Assembly (NCBI RefSeq): GCF_001865575.2
Contig: NZ_CP017563.2
Location: 620,001 to 684,000, forward strand
Reading direction: 5' to 3'
Length of the DNA stretch: 64,000 nt
Source of the DNA: Paraburkholderia sprentiae WSM5005
GTDB taxonomy: Bacteria; Pseudomonadota; Gammaproteobacteria; Burkholderiales; Burkholderiaceae
Part shown: piece after piece, positions 1-8,434 of the stretch
Layout of the letters: the number at the start of each line of letters is the position of its first letter
How positions within the stretch are numbered: position 1 is the first letter of the stretch
Notes under the pieces: model-generated
The model's database searches: none
Seen by the model: only the letters and a program-made list of their open reading frames with translations
What the model was told of the DNA's origin: nothing
Position numbers and translations under genes: made by a program

Positions 1-154
1 AGGCTTCCACCCACTCGAGATCGCGCATCCCGGTGACCGGCTCAGCCACCCGCGGGTAGAACACATAACGGCCGCTGCCGCGGCTACGCTGGATCATCAA
101 GCGGCCCTCGGCCAGGAACTTCTGATAATCGACTTCAGGACAAAGAGAGTCCAT
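1..154 (-). CDS. DUF35 OB-fold protein, partial (C-terminus outside window)
   Basis: Only the first 51 codons are inside the window. The start is ATG at 154, six bases behind a GGAGGAG ribosome site (161-167). The visible part matches the N-terminal helix and rubredoxin-like segment of DUF35/OB-fold acyl-CoA-associated proteins, ending in the typical DLEWVEA. In this family such proteins assist SCP-X-type thiolases, aldolases or hydratases (ChsH2-type). The usual CxxC...CxxC zinc ligands are replaced by SRGSG and EPVTG, so zinc is probably not bound. It is divergent from the acyl-CoA dehydrogenase operon; its thiolase partner, if any, would lie to the left. Confidence 0.7.
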   Translation of the reverse strand, partial: MDSLCPEVDYQKFLAEGRLMIQRSRGSGRYVFYPRVAEPVTGMRDLEWVEA

Positions 155-235
155 TCACCGCTCCTCCAAATCGTTTTGCCATGGGCTCGCGCCGGATTGA
201 GCCGCTCTGTCGGGTCAAAAATGGAACGAATAACC

Positions 236-246
236 GAACACTGTTC
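236..246. promoter_or_regulatory. Putative operator GAACACTGTTC
   Basis: Inverted repeat GAACA-C-TGTTC, 81 bases before the DUF35 start. It belongs to a GAAC-N3-GTTC-like motif found before many transcription units of the left 30 kb. The binding protein is unknown; the GntR-family regulator at 6473 is the first candidate. Confidence 0.5.
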
Positions 247-415
247 CAAATCTTAAACGCACTGCGAGTGCGCTGTCAATGGCGGGAAAGCCCTGCCACG
301 CCCCGCCGCGCAAGGCTGACACTACATCCCGACCAAATTCGTCACGCACCTCGGACAAACCCGCGGGCGCCGGTTTCAGCGCTTGACGACCAGGAGGCCA
401 TTCGTTTAATTTATC

Positions 416-426
416 GAACATTGTTC
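416..426. promoter_or_regulatory. Putative operator GAACATTGTTC
   Basis: Inverted repeat GAACA-T-TGTTC, 74 bases before the GTG start of the acyl-CoA dehydrogenase at 501. It nearly duplicates the copy at 236-246. Confidence 0.5.
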
Positions 427-500
427 ATAAAACCGCATCCCCACTCCGGAGATGAATCCCGGTCTCGACCCAGAAAAACCGTTAGCAAGAGAGCTTCGAA

Positions 501-1664
501 GTGACATACGAACTAACAGACGACCAGGTTCAGATCCGCGATCTCATCCGTCGCGTCGCAAGGGAGCGCGTGGCGCCGCGGGCAGACCAGATCGATCGTA
601 CAGCCGAGTATCCGCACGACATGTACGCATTGCTCAAGGAACTTGGCCTTTTCACGTTGCCGTTTCCTGAAGCGTATGGCGGCGCCGGCAGCGTGATGTC
701 GGCCTGCATCGCCGTCGAGGAGTTCGGGCGGGTTTGCTACAACACCGGTTATCTGCTGGTCGTGCAATGGACGCCCTTCGGCGCGATTCTCGAAGGCGGG
801 ACCGAAGAGCAGAAGGCCCGCCTTCTGCCGGGTCTCGCCAGCGGTGAGTTGCGCGGCGCGCTGTCGATTACCGAGGCTCAAAGCGGCTCGGACGTCTCGG
901 GCATTCGCACGACAGCGCGCCGCAAGGACGGCGGCTATGTGCTCAACGGCTCGAAGATCTGGTGCACGAATTCGCATATCGCCGACTTCATTCTCGTCGC
1001 CGCCAGGACGCTCGACGAGGAAGGACAGGCTCTAGGCATCAATCTTTTCATCGTCGATCGCCGCACGCCGGGTCTGACGATCGGCAACGAAGAAGACAAG
1101 ATGGGCGCGCGCGGCGTGGCGTCGTGCCCCCTCTATTTCGACGACGCCTTCATCCGCGCGCAAGACCGTCTCGGGCCGGAAGGCGGTCAGGGGTTCAAGG
1201 TGGCCATGGAGGCGCTCAACACGAGCCGTCCCATCGTGGCCGCGCGCGCGGTTGGCATCGCGCAGGGCGCGATCGATCACACCGTCAAATTCATTCAGGA
1301 GCGCGTCGCATTCGGCCAGAACATCAGCAACTTTCAGGGTGTGCGCTGGATGATCGCTGACATGGTCACCCAGACCGAGGCCGCGCGCCAGCTCGTCTAT
1401 CGCACGGCGTCGCTCGTCGATGCGGGTGTTAGCGGCCGTGAACTCGCCCCAATGGCGGCGATGGCGAAAATGTTCGCATCGGATGTCGCGATGAAAGTCG
1501 CGACCGACGCCGTACAGCTTTTCGGCGCCGCGGGCATCTCCAACGAGTATCCGATCAACCGTTATTTCCGCGACGCGAAGGTGGTGCAGATCATCGAAGG
1601 CACCAACCAGATCCAGCGCAACATCGTCGCGGACAACGTGCTGGGCCGCATCAAGAAGAACTGA
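501..1664 (+). CDS. Acyl-CoA dehydrogenase
   Basis: A 387-residue FAD enzyme of normal family length that introduces an alpha,beta double bond into an acyl-CoA. The FAD/substrate loop ITEAQSGSDVSG (about residues 122-133) and the C-terminal IIEGTNQIQ with the catalytic glutamate are both present, so it should be a complete homomeric enzyme, unlike the pair at 9.4-11.9 kb. The start is GTG (MTYELTDDQ). It leads an operon with MaoC, CoA transferase, BadH-like and BadI-like genes. By that context it may desaturate a ring- or side-chain-carboxyl-CoA so that the BadH-like enzyme later sees a beta-hydroxyacyl-CoA. The substrate assignment is inference. Confidence 0.9.
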   Translation: MTYELTDDQVQIRDLIRRVARERVAPRADQIDRTAEYPHDMYALLKELGLFTLPFPEAYGGAGSVMSACIAVEEFGRVCYNTGYLLVVQWTPFGAILEGGTEEQKARLLPGLASGELRGALSITEAQSGSDVSGIRTTARRKDGGYVLNGSKIWCTNSHIADFILVAARTLDEEGQALGINLFIVDRRTPGLTIGNEEDKMGARGVASCPLYFDDAFIRAQDRLGPEGGQGFKVAMEALNTSRPIVAARAVGIAQGAIDHTVKFIQERVAFGQNISNFQGVRWMIADMVTQTEAARQLVYRTASLVDAGVSGRELAPMAAMAKMFASDVAMKVATDAVQLFGAAGISNEYPINRYFRDAKVVQIIEGTNQIQRNIVADNVLGRIKKN

Positions 1665-1713
1665 CAACGACAGCTCAGCTAACCAGCGAGCCGACAACGA
1701 CAGAGGACAGGCA

Positions 1714-2190
1714 ATGGAAGACATCGAAACGGTTGGTCTGGGAATTCACTGGGAGGACCTGCCAGTCGGACGCAAGTTCAAGACCGTGGGCCGGACGGTG
1801 ACAGAAACGGACGTCGTGAATTTCGTTTCGGTGACCGGCATGCTGGAAGTCCTGTTCACCAACACCGAATTTCTTCGCGAGCAGTCGGCCATCAAGGGGC
1901 GCGTCGCGCCGGGCGCGCTGGTGTTTACGCTCATGGAAGGGCTGCTCACGCAGGCCACCATGCAGGGTGTCGGCTTCGCGTTTCTGAACATGGAACTCGA
2001 CATCAAAGGCCCGACTTATGTGGGTGACACGATTCACGTGGCATGCGAAGTGATCGAATGCCGGCCTAGCAACGGGCGCCCGGGACTTGGCCTGGTGCGC
2101 ACCCGTAACCGCGTGATCAAGCAGGACGGCACCGAAGTGATGGTGTACACGCCGCTCAGGCTCGTCAAAGGCAAGGAATACAAGGCCTGA
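1714..2190 (+). CDS. MaoC-fold hydratase-like protein lacking the catalytic dyad
   Basis: A 158-residue single hot-dog-domain protein of the MaoC/FAS1-associated type, recognisable from VGRTVTETDVVNF, GRVAPGALV and the C-terminal VGDTI segment. Family hydratases carry Asp-x4-His within TGDxNPxH. Here the aligned segment is TGMLEVLF (residues 41-48), so Asp is Met43 and His is Phe48, and the AHG of the next motif is APG. It is therefore unlikely to be a normal (R)-hydratase. It may be a structural partner, a thioesterase-like enzyme or a substrate-binding protein. It lies two bases before the CoA transferase and is surely co-translated with it. Confidence 0.85.
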   Translation: MEDIETVGLGIHWEDLPVGRKFKTVGRTVTETDVVNFVSVTGMLEVLFTNTEFLREQSAIKGRVAPGALVFTLMEGLLTQATMQGVGFAFLNMELDIKGPTYVGDTIHVACEVIECRPSNGRPGLGLVRTRNRVIKQDGTEVMVYTPLRLVKGKEYKA

Positions 2191-2192
2191 GC

Positions 2193-3446
2193 ATGGAAAA
2201 TCCCCAACAACCCCTCGAACGGGCGACCGGCCCGTTAGCCGGTGTTCGCGTGATCGACCTGACCATCAACGTGCTGGGTCCGGTCGCCACGCAGCTGCTC
2301 GGCGACATGGGCGCGGACGTCATCAAGATCGAACCGCCCGAAGGCGACCAGAACCGCAAAAACGGTCCCGGCCGCAATCCGGACATGGCCGTGTTCTATA
2401 CGATCATGAACCGCAACAAGCGCAGCGTGGTCCTGAACCTCAAGCAGGCCGAATGCCGCGAAGCGCTGCTCAAGCTCGTCGAGACCGCCGACGTCATCGT
2501 CCACAGCATGCGCCCGAGTGCCGCCGAGCGCCTCGGCATCGACTATGAAACCGTGCGCGCACGCAACCCGCGCATCGTCTATGCGTCGGGTGCCGGCTAT
2601 CGAATCGACGGTCCCTACAAGGACCGCCCCGCTTTCGACGACGTGATTCAGGGCGAAACCGGCATTGCCGCGATGAACCGTGACGCGGACGGCTCGCCGC
2701 GGTATTTCCCGACCGTGATCGTCGACAAGTTCTGCGGCTACGTGCTGGCGTCATCGATCGGCATGGCGCTCTATCACCGCGAACGTACCGGTGTCGGCCA
2801 GCTCGTGCATGTGCCGATGTTCGAAACGATGCTGCAATTCAATCTGTTCGAGCATCTTTGGGAAGGTGCGTTGGGCTCCAATGACGGAGCCGGTCTCGGC
2901 TATCCGCGCATGTTCTCGCCGCACCGCCGGCCTTACGCGACAAAAGACGGGCATATCTGCCTGCTCGCGGTGAATAACGAGCAATGGCGCCGCGTGCTGT
3001 GCGCGATCGATGCAGCCCATCTGCTCGAGGACCCGCGCTTTCGCCACATGGCCGAGCGTATGCGCAACATCAACGAGCTGTATCGCATCGTCGGCGATGC
3101 CATCCGCAACAAGACGACTGCGGAATGGAATGCGATCTTCGCCTCGGCGGACGTGCCGCACGGTCCCGTTCGCGACCTGAAAGACCTGATGCACGACGCG
3201 TACATCAAGGAGACCGGGTTCTTCCAGCGCTTCGAGCACCCAACCGAAGGCGACATGGTCATGACCTCGATACCGGTGCACTTCTCCGAGTCGCCCGGCA
3301 ATGTTCGCTATCTGCCGCCCAATCTCGGCGAGCACAGCATCCAGGTTCTGCTCGAAGCGGGTTACAGCGAAGACGAAGCAAGCGCGCTCGTCGCCCGGGC
3401 CACAGGAAAGGGCGAAGCCGTATCGGAAGCGCTGAGCAAAGATTAA
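2193..3446 (+). CDS. Class III (CaiB/BaiF-type) CoA transferase
   Basis: A 417-residue protein of family III CoA transferases, which move CoA between carboxylic acids through an aspartyl-CoA intermediate. The N-terminal LTINVLGPVATQLLGDMGADV and VIKIEPPEGD motifs are typical. The family's aspartate appears as VDKFCGY near residue 180, before RERTGVGQ. The start follows the MaoC stop by two bases. In the operon it probably activates the free acid, or recycles CoA from a downstream product, which would save ATP relative to the two ligases in the cluster. The exact acid is unknown. Confidence 0.9.
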   Translation: MENPQQPLERATGPLAGVRVIDLTINVLGPVATQLLGDMGADVIKIEPPEGDQNRKNGPGRNPDMAVFYTIMNRNKRSVVLNLKQAECREALLKLVETADVIVHSMRPSAAERLGIDYETVRARNPRIVYASGAGYRIDGPYKDRPAFDDVIQGETGIAAMNRDADGSPRYFPTVIVDKFCGYVLASSIGMALYHRERTGVGQLVHVPMFETMLQFNLFEHLWEGALGSNDGAGLGYPRMFSPHRRPYATKDGHICLLAVNNEQWRRVLCAIDAAHLLEDPRFRHMAERMRNINELYRIVGDAIRNKTTAEWNAIFASADVPHGPVRDLKDLMHDAYIKETGFFQRFEHPTEGDMVMTSIPVHFSESPGNVRYLPPNLGEHSIQVLLEAGYSEDEASALVARATGKGEAVSEALSKD

Positions 3447-3484
3447 CTGGCGCGAGAGCGCCTCGCACACTACGGAGGGAATCA

Positions 3485-4249
3485 ATGAAGGGGCTCAAGG
3501 AGAAGGTCGTCGTCGTCACGGGCGCGGCAGGTGGGATCGGGAGCGCCATTAGCAGACGATTCGGCGACGAAGGTTCGACCGTCGCGCTGTTCGACCTGAA
3601 CGAAGAAGGCGCCGCACATGTCGCGGCGCAAATCGAAGCGGCGGGCGGCAAGGCGCGCGCCTACCGGGTCGACATCACGGATCACGAAGGGGTGCACGCT
3701 GCGGTGGCGAGAGTCGAGGAAGAACTGGGACCGATCGAGGTTCTCGTGAACAACGCCGGCTGGGATATGGGCGCGTTCTTTCTACAAACCGAGAAACCCT
3801 TCTGGGACAAGGTGGTGGCGATCAATCTGTACGGACCGCTGAACATGCACCATGCCGTGTTGCGACGGATGGCCGAACGTGGCCGCGGGCGCGTCGTCAA
3901 CATCTCGTCGGATGCGGGACGCGTGGGTTCGTCGATGGAAGCGGTGTACTCGTTCTGCAAGGGCGGCCTCATCGCATTCACGAAGACGATGGCACGCGAA
4001 ATGGCCCGCCAGATGATTCCCGTCAACGTCGTTTGCCCCGGTCCCACGGCGACACCTCTTCTCGACAACCTCGCGCAGGGCGAGAAAGGCGAGCGCATCA
4101 AGGCGGCGCTCGTGAAGGCCGTGCCGTTCGGCCGCATGGGCGAACCTGGCGACATCCCGGGCATGGTTGCCTTCCTCGCGAGTGACGACGCCGCGTTCAT
4201 CAGCGGTCAGGTCATCAGCGTGTCGGGCGGGCTGACGATGGTTGGATAA
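3485..4249 (+). CDS. BadH-like SDR: 2-hydroxycyclohexanecarboxyl-CoA dehydrogenase homologue
   Basis: A 254-residue short-chain dehydrogenase. The Rossmann motif TGAAGGIG, NNAGWDMG, and the catalytic Ser/YSFCK set (ISSDAGRVGSS, Y-x3-K) are intact. NNAGWD, NMHHAVL, VVCPGPTATPLL and the ending SVSGGLTM resemble Rhodopseudomonas BadH, which oxidises 2-hydroxycyclohexanecarboxyl-CoA to the 2-keto ester. The start is ATG 3485 behind GGAGGG. The BadI-like gene comes immediately afterwards, the same order of function as in the benzoate/cyclohexanecarboxylate pathway. The family match is strong; the ring identity of the substrate is inferred. Confidence 0.85.
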   Translation: MKGLKEKVVVVTGAAGGIGSAISRRFGDEGSTVALFDLNEEGAAHVAAQIEAAGGKARAYRVDITDHEGVHAAVARVEEELGPIEVLVNNAGWDMGAFFLQTEKPFWDKVVAINLYGPLNMHHAVLRRMAERGRGRVVNISSDAGRVGSSMEAVYSFCKGGLIAFTKTMAREMARQMIPVNVVCPGPTATPLLDNLAQGEKGERIKAALVKAVPFGRMGEPGDIPGMVAFLASDDAAFISGQVISVSGGLTMVG

Positions 4250-4292
4250 ACGGCGCCGCGAACGCAATCAACCCACCACACTGGAATACGAC

Positions 4293-5069
4293 ATGGAATT
4301 CAACGACATTAGCTATCAGGAGGCGGATGGGATCGCGACGATCACCATCAATCGCCCGAAGGTCTACAACGCATTCAGCGCCAACACCGTCGAGGAGCTC
4401 ATCAAGGCCTTCGGCCTCGCGGGATGGAACAAGGATATCGGCGTGGTGGTACTCACGGGTGCCGGCGACAAAGCGTTCTGCACCGGCGGCGACCAGTCCG
4501 GCGACGGTTACAACGGGCGCGGCACCGTCGGTCTGCCGATCGAGGAACTGCAAAGCATCATCCGCGACATTCCGAAGCCGGTGATCGCACGCGTGAACGG
4601 CTACGCAATCGGCGGCGGCAACGTGCTGGTGACGCTCTGCGATCTCGCCATCGCTGCCGAGACCGCGGTCTTCGGCCAGGTGGGCCCGAAGGTCGGGTCG
4701 GTCGATCCGGGCTTCGGCACCGCCTACCTCGCGCGCATCGTCGGCGAGAAGCGCGCACGGGAAATCTGGTACCTGTGCCGCAAATACAGCGCGAAACAGG
4801 CGCTCGACTGGGGTCTCATCAACGCCGTGGTGCCCGCGGAACAACTCGACGCCGAAACGAAGAAATGGTGCGACGAGATTCTGCAGATGAGTCCCACCGC
4901 TATTGCACTCGCCAAGCGCTCATTCAATATCGATACCGAGAACATCCGCGGCATCGGCGCCTTCGCGATGCAGGCGCTCGCGATGTACTACGACACGGAC
5001 GAATCGAAGGAAGGCGGCAATGCGTTCCGCGAAAAGCGCAAGCCTGAGTTTCGCAAGTACGTGAAGTGA
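4293..5069 (+). CDS. BadI-like ring-opening hydrolase (crotonase family)
   Basis: A 258-residue crotonase-fold protein very like BadI (2-ketocyclohexanecarboxyl-CoA hydrolase) and the related MenB. It shows FCTGGDQS, GYAIGGGNVL, FGQVGPKVGSVDPGFG, REIWYLC and the C-terminal EKRKPEFRKYVK. The Asp of GSVDPG corresponds to the conserved acid residue of MenB. Such enzymes cleave or form a C-C bond next to a CoA-activated beta-keto group; BadI makes pimelyl-CoA. The start MEFND (4293) matches the family N-terminus, and an earlier in-frame ATG at 4242 overlaps the previous gene. It is the last gene of the operon and is followed by a hairpin terminator. Confidence 0.85.
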   Translation: MEFNDISYQEADGIATITINRPKVYNAFSANTVEELIKAFGLAGWNKDIGVVVLTGAGDKAFCTGGDQSGDGYNGRGTVGLPIEELQSIIRDIPKPVIARVNGYAIGGGNVLVTLCDLAIAAETAVFGQVGPKVGSVDPGFGTAYLARIVGEKRAREIWYLCRKYSAKQALDWGLINAVVPAEQLDAETKKWCDEILQMSPTAIALAKRSFNIDTENIRGIGAFAMQALAMYYDTDESKEGGNAFREKRKPEFRKYVK

Positions 5070-5087
5070 CCGGCGCAAGTGCCGGCG

Positions 5088-5117
5088 GGGCGACGCTCAG
5101 CATCGGCGTCGCCCTTT
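5088..5117 (+). terminator. Hairpin terminator after BadI-like gene
   Basis: GGGCGACGC (5088-5096) pairs with GCGTCGCCC (5106-5114) across a nine-base loop and is followed by TTT. A smaller hairpin CCGGC/GCCGG precedes it (5070-5085). It separates two convergent units. Confidence 0.65.
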
Positions 5118-5137
5118 GCGCATACGCGCGCCGAAGT

Positions 5138-6202
5138 TCAGTATTTGCGGAAGTTCACGCCGACACGCGTGCCAAGCCCCGGGAGCCGGTTCGTGGGACG
5201 GCTGCCATGCGCCGGGGCGGCTTCGCCCCATGCGAACCACACGTCAGGCTCGCGCGCATCGCCCACGCGCCGCCAGCGGCCGTCCACCTGCGGATTCTTG
5301 AGCGTCCCGAGACCGACCAGACGCCCGCGCGGATCGGGCATGAACTCCCACTCGTCGCCGAATGCCGAGTAACGGATGCCTTCCTGCCAATACCCGTTCG
5401 CGCCGAAATCGATGGTGCCCGTCACGTCATAGGTAAAGCGCACCTCACCCTTCTCGTTGCCGAGAATCGCGAAGCCGAACATGTCGTGACCGAGCGTGAA
5501 GTGCCCGAAGTCGATGCTGCCGTCCTTATAACGCGTCGCCCACGTGTACCAGACGAGTTCCAGCTTTTCCTGCACCAGCGCATCTTTCGTCTTGTAGATC
5601 TCGCCGCCCTCGTACATATGGATCGGATCGAAGCCGATCATGCCGCGCACCTTCTTTCCGAGTATCGTCCCTTCCATTTCGAAGATGTTGGCGACGTAGT
5701 ACATCCCCGCGTCGCGGCCCGGCAGATACCAGTGCATGCCGGGCTTGACGAGCTTGCCCTTGATATCCATGCCGTTCTCTTCGTACCAGCTGCAATCCTC
5801 GGGCGTCCAGGTGACGTGAAAGCGATTGCCGCGCGCCTGCGGGTCGCTTCGCCAGTGGATGCGCCCCTCTTCGAGCGTTCTTACGAATCCATCGTTCGGC
5901 ACCGATTCCTTGCCTACCGGATGCATATGCATGCCGTCGTCGTGGCCCAGTGTCGTGCACAGGTAGAAACGCCGCCGCGTGTCCTTCGCGTCGGTCTGCA
6001 GACCAGCGGGAATCCGCCGCATCGGGCAATAGATCTCGCCATCCTCGTCGCGCAGCGTTCCCCACAGGTAGAGCGCCTCGGGCGGCATGCCGAAGTAGGC
6101 GCGGTTGGACAGCATGTCCTCGATGGTGGGCTCGAAGGCGCTGACAAGAGGCTGCCAGCCAAAGTCGCCGCGGCGCGGCATGAATAGTTTGGTGTCGCTC
6201 AT
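5138..6202 (-). CDS. AttH/CrtC-like lipocalin-fold hypothetical protein
   Basis: A 354-residue protein with no signal peptide or membrane segment, rich in Trp, Tyr, Gly and Asp. Motifs such as GRIHWRSDPQARG, YYVANIFEMEGTI, RGMIGFDPIHMYEGG and FGFAILGNEKGEVRF suggest the double-lipocalin AttH/CrtC-like fold (hydroxyneurosporene-synthase-like), often found beside steroid or terpenoid catabolic genes. I cannot name a reaction. The start chosen is ATG 6202 (MSDTKLFM); an in-frame start at 6247 would add 15 residues. It is convergent with the BadI operon and divergent from the GntR gene. It may bind or isomerise a hydrophobic pathway intermediate. Confidence 0.7.
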   Translation of the reverse strand: MSDTKLFMPRRGDFGWQPLVSAFEPTIEDMLSNRAYFGMPPEALYLWGTLRDEDGEIYCPMRRIPAGLQTDAKDTRRRFYLCTTLGHDDGMHMHPVGKESVPNDGFVRTLEEGRIHWRSDPQARGNRFHVTWTPEDCSWYEENGMDIKGKLVKPGMHWYLPGRDAGMYYVANIFEMEGTILGKKVRGMIGFDPIHMYEGGEIYKTKDALVQEKLELVWYTWATRYKDGSIDFGHFTLGHDMFGFAILGNEKGEVRFTYDVTGTIDFGANGYWQEGIRYSAFGDEWEFMPDPRGRLVGLGTLKNPQVDGRWRRVGDAREPDVWFAWGEAAPAHGSRPTNRLPGLGTRVGVNFRKY

Positions 6203-6439
6203 GGTCGTTACGCCTGTCACGATGGTGAAGTGGTTGGAGCGGCTCACTATAGGTAGCCTCGCGCGTGGCTGAAAACCGGTTGATTCGCGCGTCTGGCCAC
6301 GACCACGCCCCGCGCGGGATCAGCACAGGGGCACAGGAGCTAACGTCTTGATTTACCGGCTTTCTCTCCGGTCGGCAAACGCGCGCTGCCGTCGCGCACG
6401 AAAGCTTCGTTACACGTAACGATTTGTGTGCGATATATT

Positions 6440-6450
6440 GAACGACGTTC
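6440..6450. promoter_or_regulatory. Putative operator GAACGACGTTC before the GntR gene
   Basis: Perfect inverted repeat GAACG-A-CGTTC ending 22 bases before the GntR start at 6473, a position that fits autoregulation. It could also affect the divergent gene starting at 6202. Confidence 0.55.
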
Positions 6451-6472
6451 GCATCTAATACTGAACTCGGAC

Positions 6473-7408
6473 ATGCCAAAGTCGTCTGCCGAACGTGTCG
6501 CCGCTTATCGCACGCGCAAGAAAGCCGAAGGCATGGTGAGCCTGACACTGGTCGTCCCGTCAGCCGACGTCGCCCTCTTCAGCCAGTTCGCCGCGCAACG
6601 CCGCGAAAAGCTGCGCGAGGCCAGACATCCTTTCCAAGCTCCACCCCAGCAGTGGCTCTCGATGCTGGCCGCGATGACGCCTGCGCTGCCCCCAACTGCC
6701 GAGTCGCGCCGCAAGCGCAATGCGCTCGGCGCACCGATCACACGCGCGCAGACGCTTTTCATGGCGCTACTGAAGCACGTCATCGATCTGGGATGGCCGG
6801 CAGGACTGCCGCTCGGCTCCGAGCAGGAATTGATGAAGGTGCATGGAGTAAGCCGCGCCGCATTGCGCGGAGCGATCCGCTTGCTCGAGCACCACTCCAT
6901 CGTGAGGGTGCAGCGCGGCACCGGAGGCGGCGTGATCGTCGCCCAGCCGGACCTGAGCGCGACGATGCAGGCAGTCAGCGTCTATCTGGAATATGCGGGC
7001 ATCGCGCCGCGCGATATTCTCGCGACGCGCCGCACGCTCGAACTGGCCGCCCTGGATCTCGTGATCGAACGGCTCGACCATGAAGGTGAGCGATGCGTGC
7101 ACGACCAGATTCAGGCCGAGGCGCGACTCGACGGCCGTGCCGGCGCCGAAGAGTGGCTGCGATTTCATTTCCTGCTCGCTGATCTTTGCGGCGATCCCGC
7201 ACTGCGTCTCTTCGACGGCATCGTCCTGCAACTTGCCGATGCGCATTCCACGTTTCATCGGCGAAACCGAACGGACCGCGACCGCGTCGTGGCGAGGATC
7301 AAGGAATACCATCGCGAGATCGCGCGCGCGATCATTGCCCGCGATAGAGAGCGGGCCCGCGCGCAGATGGCCGACTACATCGCGGGTATCTGGACGTGGC
7401 TAGCGTAG
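6473..7408 (+). CDS. GntR/FadR-type regulator with RHH-like N-terminal extension
   Basis: A 311-residue regulator. Residues about 85-165 are a GntR winged helix (LPLGSEQELMKVHGVSRAAL, IRLLEHHSIV, GGVIVAQPD), and about 170-305 an all-helical FCD effector domain (DILATRRTLELAALDLVIE, HFLLADLCGDP, EYHREIARAI). The first 50 residues (AERVAAYRTRKKAEGMVSLTL then VVPSADVALFSQF) look like a ribbon-helix-helix strand and helix, an unusual addition. Start ATG 6473 is preferred to an upstream in-frame codon at 6428, because the operator at 6440-6450 would otherwise lie inside the gene. It overlaps the convergent gene by nine bases. It is the likely regulator of the left catabolic cluster. Confidence 0.85.
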   Translation: MPKSSAERVAAYRTRKKAEGMVSLTLVVPSADVALFSQFAAQRREKLREARHPFQAPPQQWLSMLAAMTPALPPTAESRRKRNALGAPITRAQTLFMALLKHVIDLGWPAGLPLGSEQELMKVHGVSRAALRGAIRLLEHHSIVRVQRGTGGGVIVAQPDLSATMQAVSVYLEYAGIAPRDILATRRTLELAALDLVIERLDHEGERCVHDQIQAEARLDGRAGAEEWLRFHFLLADLCGDPALRLFDGIVLQLADAHSTFHRRNRTDRDRVVARIKEYHREIARAIIARDRERARAQMADYIAGIWTWLA

Positions 7409-8413
7409 CGGCCGCGCTGCGCCTGTCATCAGCGTACTCAGCCGGTTCGACGCCGCCACCGCGTCGTCGATCATCTCGTCGAATATCGTCTCGACCTTTC
7501 GGACTGCGTCCGCAAAGACCGCGGCGTGGCCGTAGTCGATCATGCCCTTGCGCGTGTCGCCAGTCAGGTAAGCCTGGTGCGCGAGTGCGCCCGTCACATG
7601 AGGGCGGAACTGCTCGAACTCGCTCACTTGCGCGCGATCCAGTTCCATGACCGCCTCGGCGCTCTCGTTGCGCAGCACGCGGTGGTGATCGCGAATCGCA
7701 GACTTGACCACGACGCTTTCGCTGCCGTCGCCCGCCACCACCTTCGCCTTGACTTCAGGATGAATCCACAGCTCCTCGGCAACCATCATGCGCGTACCCA
7801 TGATGACCGCGTCGGCGCCCATCGCCAGCACGCCCGCCAACTGCCGCCCGATGCCGATGCCGCCGCCGATCACGACCGGCAAGCCGATTTCGCGCGGCGC
7901 CTGCGCGGCCTGCACGATGCTACCGATCTGGTAGATGCCTGGATGGCCACCACACTCATTGCCGACGACGATCACACCGTCGACGCCCATCCGCGCCGCC
8001 GTATGTGCATAGCGCACAGCGGGCACCTTGTGCAAAACCTTGATGCCCGCTTCCTTGAGCAACGGCACGACCGCTTCGGGGCTCGCACCGGCGGTCTCCA
8101 CGCAGGCAACGTTCTCTTCGATCAGAACGCGGATCTGGTGCTTGACTCGCTCCACCCCGCCCGCTTGCCGCGATATGTAGAGATTGACGCCGAAATTCTT
8201 TGCACCGGTGAGTTCACGACAGGTGCGCAGCTCGTTGCGGAATTCATCGGAATCGGGAAAGCCCGCGCCGACGATGAAGCCCATGCCGCCCGCGTTGACG
8301 ACGGCCGCGACATATCTTGCGTCGGACACACGCGGCCCGAGACCGCCGCAAAGAATCGGGTGGCGAATGCCGAGCAGCTCGGTGATTCGCGTCCTGAACA
8401 TTGGGGGGCGCAC
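7400..8413 (-). CDS. Nitronate-monooxygenase-family flavoprotein (IpdC-like)
   Basis: A 337-residue TIM-barrel FMN protein of the 2-nitropropane dioxygenase/NMO family: GIRHPILCGGLG at the N-terminus, KVPAVRYAHTAARMGVDG and GNECGGHPG in the middle, GGIGIGRQLAGVLAMGADAV for phosphate binding. In steroid degraders a member of this family (IpdC) oxidises a hydroxy-acyl-CoA during ring C/D breakdown, and the setting here (ligase, paired dehydrogenases, crotonase) is similar. That role is inference; true nitronate oxidation is possible but fits the context poorly. The GTG start at 8413 follows GAGGAAA. It is the last gene of the leftward operon. Confidence 0.85.
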   Translation of the reverse strand: MRPPMFRTRITELLGIRHPILCGGLGPRVSDARYVAAVVNAGGMGFIVGAGFPDSDEFRNELRTCRELTGAKNFGVNLYISRQAGGVERVKHQIRVLIEENVACVETAGASPEAVVPLLKEAGIKVLHKVPAVRYAHTAARMGVDGVIVVGNECGGHPGIYQIGSIVQAAQAPREIGLPVVIGGGIGIGRQLAGVLAMGADAVIMGTRMMVAEELWIHPEVKAKVVAGDGSESVVVKSAIRDHHRVLRNESAEAVMELDRAQVSEFEQFRPHVTGALAHQAYLTGDTRKGMIDYGHAAVFADAVRKVETIFDEMIDDAVAASNRLSTLMTGAARPLR

Positions 8414-8434
8414 GATGCGGTTTCCTCGTGAAAA

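Larger units (their letters stand above)
155..500. promoter_or_regulatory. Divergent control region between DUF35 gene and acyl-CoA dehydrogenase operon
   Basis: This stretch of 346 bases has no convincing gene. It holds two copies of an inverted repeat, GAACACTGTTC (236-246) and GAACATTGTTC (416-426). Each lies about 75-80 bases before one of the two divergent start codons (154 and 501). The rest shows no further structure to me. Confidence 0.6.
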
